A DNA stretch of 17,839 nt from JBKPHS01 sp046729975 (GTDB lineage Bacteria; Actinomycetota; Thermoleophilia; Solirubrobacterales; Thermoleophilaceae): assembly GCA_046729975.1 (NCBI GenBank), contig JBKPHS010000209.1:1-17839 (forward strand). The letters run 5' to 3'. Under the pieces are notes generated by a model, which searched no databases, was not told the DNA's origin, and saw nothing but the letters and a program-made list of their open reading frames with translations. Positions 15,593 through 17,839 of this stretch are shown here, in pieces. The position numbers were made by a program, and so were the translations under genes. Within the stretch, counting starts at the first letter, position 1. Every line of letters starts with the position of its first letter.

Positions 15593-16914
15593 CCGCCTAC
15601 TGGTGCGAGCTGGCCTGGCTCGGCGGCGAGACGGCCGAGGCCGGGGTGCTGGTCGATGTCGACGACGGCCGCATCGGCGCAGTGACAGGCGGAGCATCCG
15701 AGCCACCACCCGGCGCGGCGCGCCTGGACGGGCTGACGCTTCCAGGTCTCGCCAACGCCCACTCGCACGCGTTCCACCGCGCGCTCCGGGGCCGCACCCA
15801 GCACAGCCGCGGCTCGTTCTGGACCTGGCGCGAGCAGATGTACCGGGTGGCGGAGGGGCTCGATCCGGACAGCTACCTGACCCTCGCGCGGGCGACCTAT
15901 GCCGAGATGGCGCTGGCGGGCGCGACGGCGGTCGGCGAGTTCCATTACCTGCACCACGGTCCCGGCGGGGTGCCCTACGCGGATCCCAACGAGATGGGCC
16001 GCGCACTGATCGCTGCGGCCGCCGACGCCGGCATCCGGATCACCCTGCTCGACGCCTGCTACCTGCACGGCGGGATCGGGGAGCCGCCGAGCGAGCCCCA
16101 GCGGCGCTTCTCGGACGACAGCGCCGAGAACTGGGTGGAGCGCGTGGGGGCGCTTGTGGAGGAGGAGTCGGTACGGATCGGGGCGGCGGTCCACAGCGTA
16201 CGCGCGGTCGACCTCGGCGCGGCATCGGTCGTGTCCACCTGGGCCGCCGAGCGGGACCGCCCGCTGCACGCGCACGTCTCCGAGCAGCCGGCTGAGAACT
16301 TCGCCTGCCTGGAGGCCTATGGGCGCACCCCCACGGCCGTCCTGGCGGAAGCCGGCGCGCTCGACACTCGCTTCACCGCCGTGCATGCCACGCACATCGA
16401 CGACGCCGACGTGGCGCTGCTCGGGGGCAGCACCGCCTGCTGTTGCGTCTGTCCCACGACCGAGCGCGACCTGGCTGACGGGGTCGGCCGGATGCGCCGC
16501 GTCGTGGACGCCGGCGCCTCGCTGTCGCTCGGCAGCGACTCCCACGCCGTGATCGATCTCTTCGAGGAGGCTCGTGCGGTGGAGCTGGACGAGCGCCTCG
16601 TGAGCGGGGAACGGGGCTGTCACAGCGCCGCCGCGTTGCTGCGGGCGGCCTCCGAGGACGGGCACGCCTGCCTCGGCTGGCCGGACGCCGGGCGGATCCG
16701 CCCTGGGGCGCGAGCCGACCTGGTCACGGTCGACCTTCACGGCGTCCGCCTGGCCGGCACGGAGCCGGAGGACGCGGTCGACGCGCTGGTCTTCGCAGCG
16801 AGCGCCGCGGACGTGCGGCATGTGATCGTCGACGGTCGCGAGGTCGTCCGCGACGGCAGGCACCGGACCATCGACGTGGCCCGCGAGCTGCACGAGGCGG
16901 TCCGGAGGGCGTGA
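15589..16914 (+). CDS. hutF: Formimidoylglutamate deiminase
   Basis: 441-residue amidohydrolase-superfamily enzyme that deiminates N-formimidoyl-L-glutamate to N-formyl-L-glutamate and ammonia. The metal-binding HxH is at His58/His60 (LANAHSHAFHRALRGRT), followed by SFWTWREQMYRVAEGL, typical of HutF; further ligands are His in LHAHVSEQPAEN, His in VHATHIDD and Asp in LGSDSHAVIDLFEE. GTG 15589 overlaps the 19-codon ORF stop and gives the usual N-terminus. Its presence implies the five-step hut route needing a formylglutamate deformylase (HutG), not seen here. The stop overlaps hutI in GTGA. Confidence 0.95.
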   Translation: MTAYWCELAWLGGETAEAGVLVDVDDGRIGAVTGGASEPPPGAARLDGLTLPGLANAHSHAFHRALRGRTQHSRGSFWTWREQMYRVAEGLDPDSYLTLARATYAEMALAGATAVGEFHYLHHGPGGVPYADPNEMGRALIAAAADAGIRITLLDACYLHGGIGEPPSEPQRRFSDDSAENWVERVGALVEEESVRIGAAVHSVRAVDLGAASVVSTWAAERDRPLHAHVSEQPAENFACLEAYGRTPTAVLAEAGALDTRFTAVHATHIDDADVALLGGSTACCCVCPTTERDLADGVGRMRRVVDAGASLSLGSDSHAVIDLFEEARAVELDERLVSGERGCHSAAALLRAASEDGHACLGWPDAGRIRPGARADLVTVDLHGVRLAGTEPEDAVDALVFAASAADVRHVIVDGREVVRDGRHRTIDVARELHEAVRRA

Positions 16915-17839
16915 GCGCCCTGGTAATCGACAACATCGGCCTCCTCGTGACGGGTGAACTGTCCCTTGGCGAGGAACCGCTCGGGCTCGTGCGAGACGCC
17001 GCCCTCGTGCTCGACGGCGAGCGCGTCGCGAGCATCGAGCGTGCGGGCGCGGCCGGCGACGAACGGCTGGACGCCGGCGGCCGCTGCGTCATCCCTGGAT
17101 TCGTTGACAGCCACACGCATCTCGTCTTCGCCGGCGACCGGGCCGACGAGTTCGCCGCCCGGATGGCCGGTCGCCCGTACGCGGCGTCTGGGATCAGGGT
17201 CACGACCGCCGCGACCCGCGCGGCGAGCGAGGGCGACCTGCGTGCGCTCGCGCGCGCGCGCCGGACCGAGGCGCTGCGGGCTGGAACCACCCACCTGGAG
17301 ATCAAGTCCGGCTATGGGCTCGAGCAGGAGGCCGAGCGCCGCTCGTGCGCGGTCGCTGCCGAGCTGACCGACGACGTGACCTTCCTCGGAGCGCACGTGG
17401 TGCCGCCCGAGTACGACGGCCGAGTGGACGAGTACCTCGAGCTGGTTTGCGGCGAGATGCTCGACGCCTGCCGACCGTACGCGCGCTGGATCGACGTCTT
17501 CTGCGAGGAGGGCGCCTTCGACTCCGATCAGTCGCGGGCCGTCCTGGAGGCGGGCCGCAAGGCGGGGCTCGGCCTGCGCGTCCATGGCAATCAGCTGGGC
17601 TTCGGGCCCGGGGTCCGTCTCGCGGTCGAGATGCGCGCCGCGTCAGTCGACCACTGCACCTACCTCTCCGCCGATGACCTCTCCGCCCTGGCCGCAAGCG
17701 ACACCGTTGCCACCTTCCTGCCCGCCACAGACTTCTGCACGCGGCAGCCCTACCCCGACGCCCGCCGGGCAATCGACACCGGCGTCGAGGTCGCAGTCGC
17801 GACCAACTGCAACCCTGGTTCGAGCTACACGACCTCGAT
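16911..17839 (+). CDS. hutI: Imidazolonepropionase (partial, C-terminus outside window)
   Basis: 309 complete codons of an amidohydrolase that opens 4-imidazolone-5-propionate to formimidoylglutamate. Metal ligands His68/His70 (DSHTHLVFAGDR), His225 (RVHGNQLG) and His248 (VDHCTYL) are present, as are HLEIKSGYGLE and the FLPATDFCT segment. The position of the fourth ligand, Asp324 in the Bacillus subtilis enzyme, reads Asn299 (VATNCNPGSSYT). With a usual length near 390-420, about 90-100 residues lie outside. GTG 16911 overlaps the hutF stop in GTGA. Last visible hut gene; hutG may follow beyond the edge. Confidence 0.95.
   Translation, partial: MSALVIDNIGLLVTGELSLGEEPLGLVRDAALVLDGERVASIERAGAAGDERLDAGGRCVIPGFVDSHTHLVFAGDRADEFAARMAGRPYAASGIRVTTAATRAASEGDLRALARARRTEALRAGTTHLEIKSGYGLEQEAERRSCAVAAELTDDVTFLGAHVVPPEYDGRVDEYLELVCGEMLDACRPYARWIDVFCEEGAFDSDQSRAVLEAGRKAGLGLRVHGNQLGFGPGVRLAVEMRAASVDHCTYLSADDLSALAASDTVATFLPATDFCTRQPYPDARRAIDTGVEVAVATNCNPGSSYTTS

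Overview
The window is very GC-rich, densely packed chromosomal DNA with many GTG/TTG starts, few Shine-Dalgarno sites and repeated 4-nt stop/start overlaps. Gene content (a single-block RpoD sigma factor, MptA/FolE2-type GTP cyclohydrolase, alpha/beta-hydrolase/class III cyclase fusion, DUF3817, and a hutH-hutU-hutF-hutI cluster) suggests an actinomycete, most likely Thermoleophilia/Solirubrobacterales. That placement is inference from gene content, not a search.

Layout. 1-909 (-): 5' part of a PHBH-type FAD monooxygenase cut by the window edge. 910-1301: no gene. 1302-1595 (+): small YdhR-like monooxygenase. 1600-2690 (+): tyrosine-integrase pseudogene, truncated at the N-terminus and frameshifted near 1878, running into the 3' end of a tRNA-Thr(GGT) gene on the other strand; this looks like the scar of an integrated element. 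2746-4500 (-): a PepSY protein followed by a lipoprotein. 4582-4663 (-): tRNA-Tyr(GTA). 4682-5107 (-): small PD-(D/E)XK nuclease with a perfect LexA/Cheo-type SOS box touching its start codon. 5145-6293 (-): rpoD. 6500-8101 (+): folE2 and a Clp-N-like protein; a perfect palindrome lies between the divergent rpoD and folE2 genes. 8098-8951 (-): DUF3817 membrane protein and pgsA. 9058-10008 (+): membrane-anchored alpha/beta hydrolase. 10020-11829 (-): hydrolase-cyclase fusion followed 4 nt later by a stand-alone cyclic-nucleotide-binding protein, a possible nucleotide-signalling pair. 11872-12240 (+): doubtful small ORF followed by a strong hairpin. 12337-17839 (+): histidine utilisation operon.

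How the genes work together. The hut operon deaminates histidine (HutH), hydrates urocanate (HutU), opens imidazolonepropionate (HutI) and deiminates formimidoylglutamate (HutF), so degradation goes through N-formylglutamate; the hutG-type deformylase is not in the window. Every junction in this operon is a 4-nt overlap, including both edges of a 19-codon ORF between hutU and hutF.

The most interesting signals are the SOS box on the small nuclease, the cyclase with replaced catalytic residues next to an intact-looking nucleotide sensor, the tiny hut ORF, and the rpoD/folE2 palindrome. No CRISPR array, insertion sequence or complete mobile element was seen.
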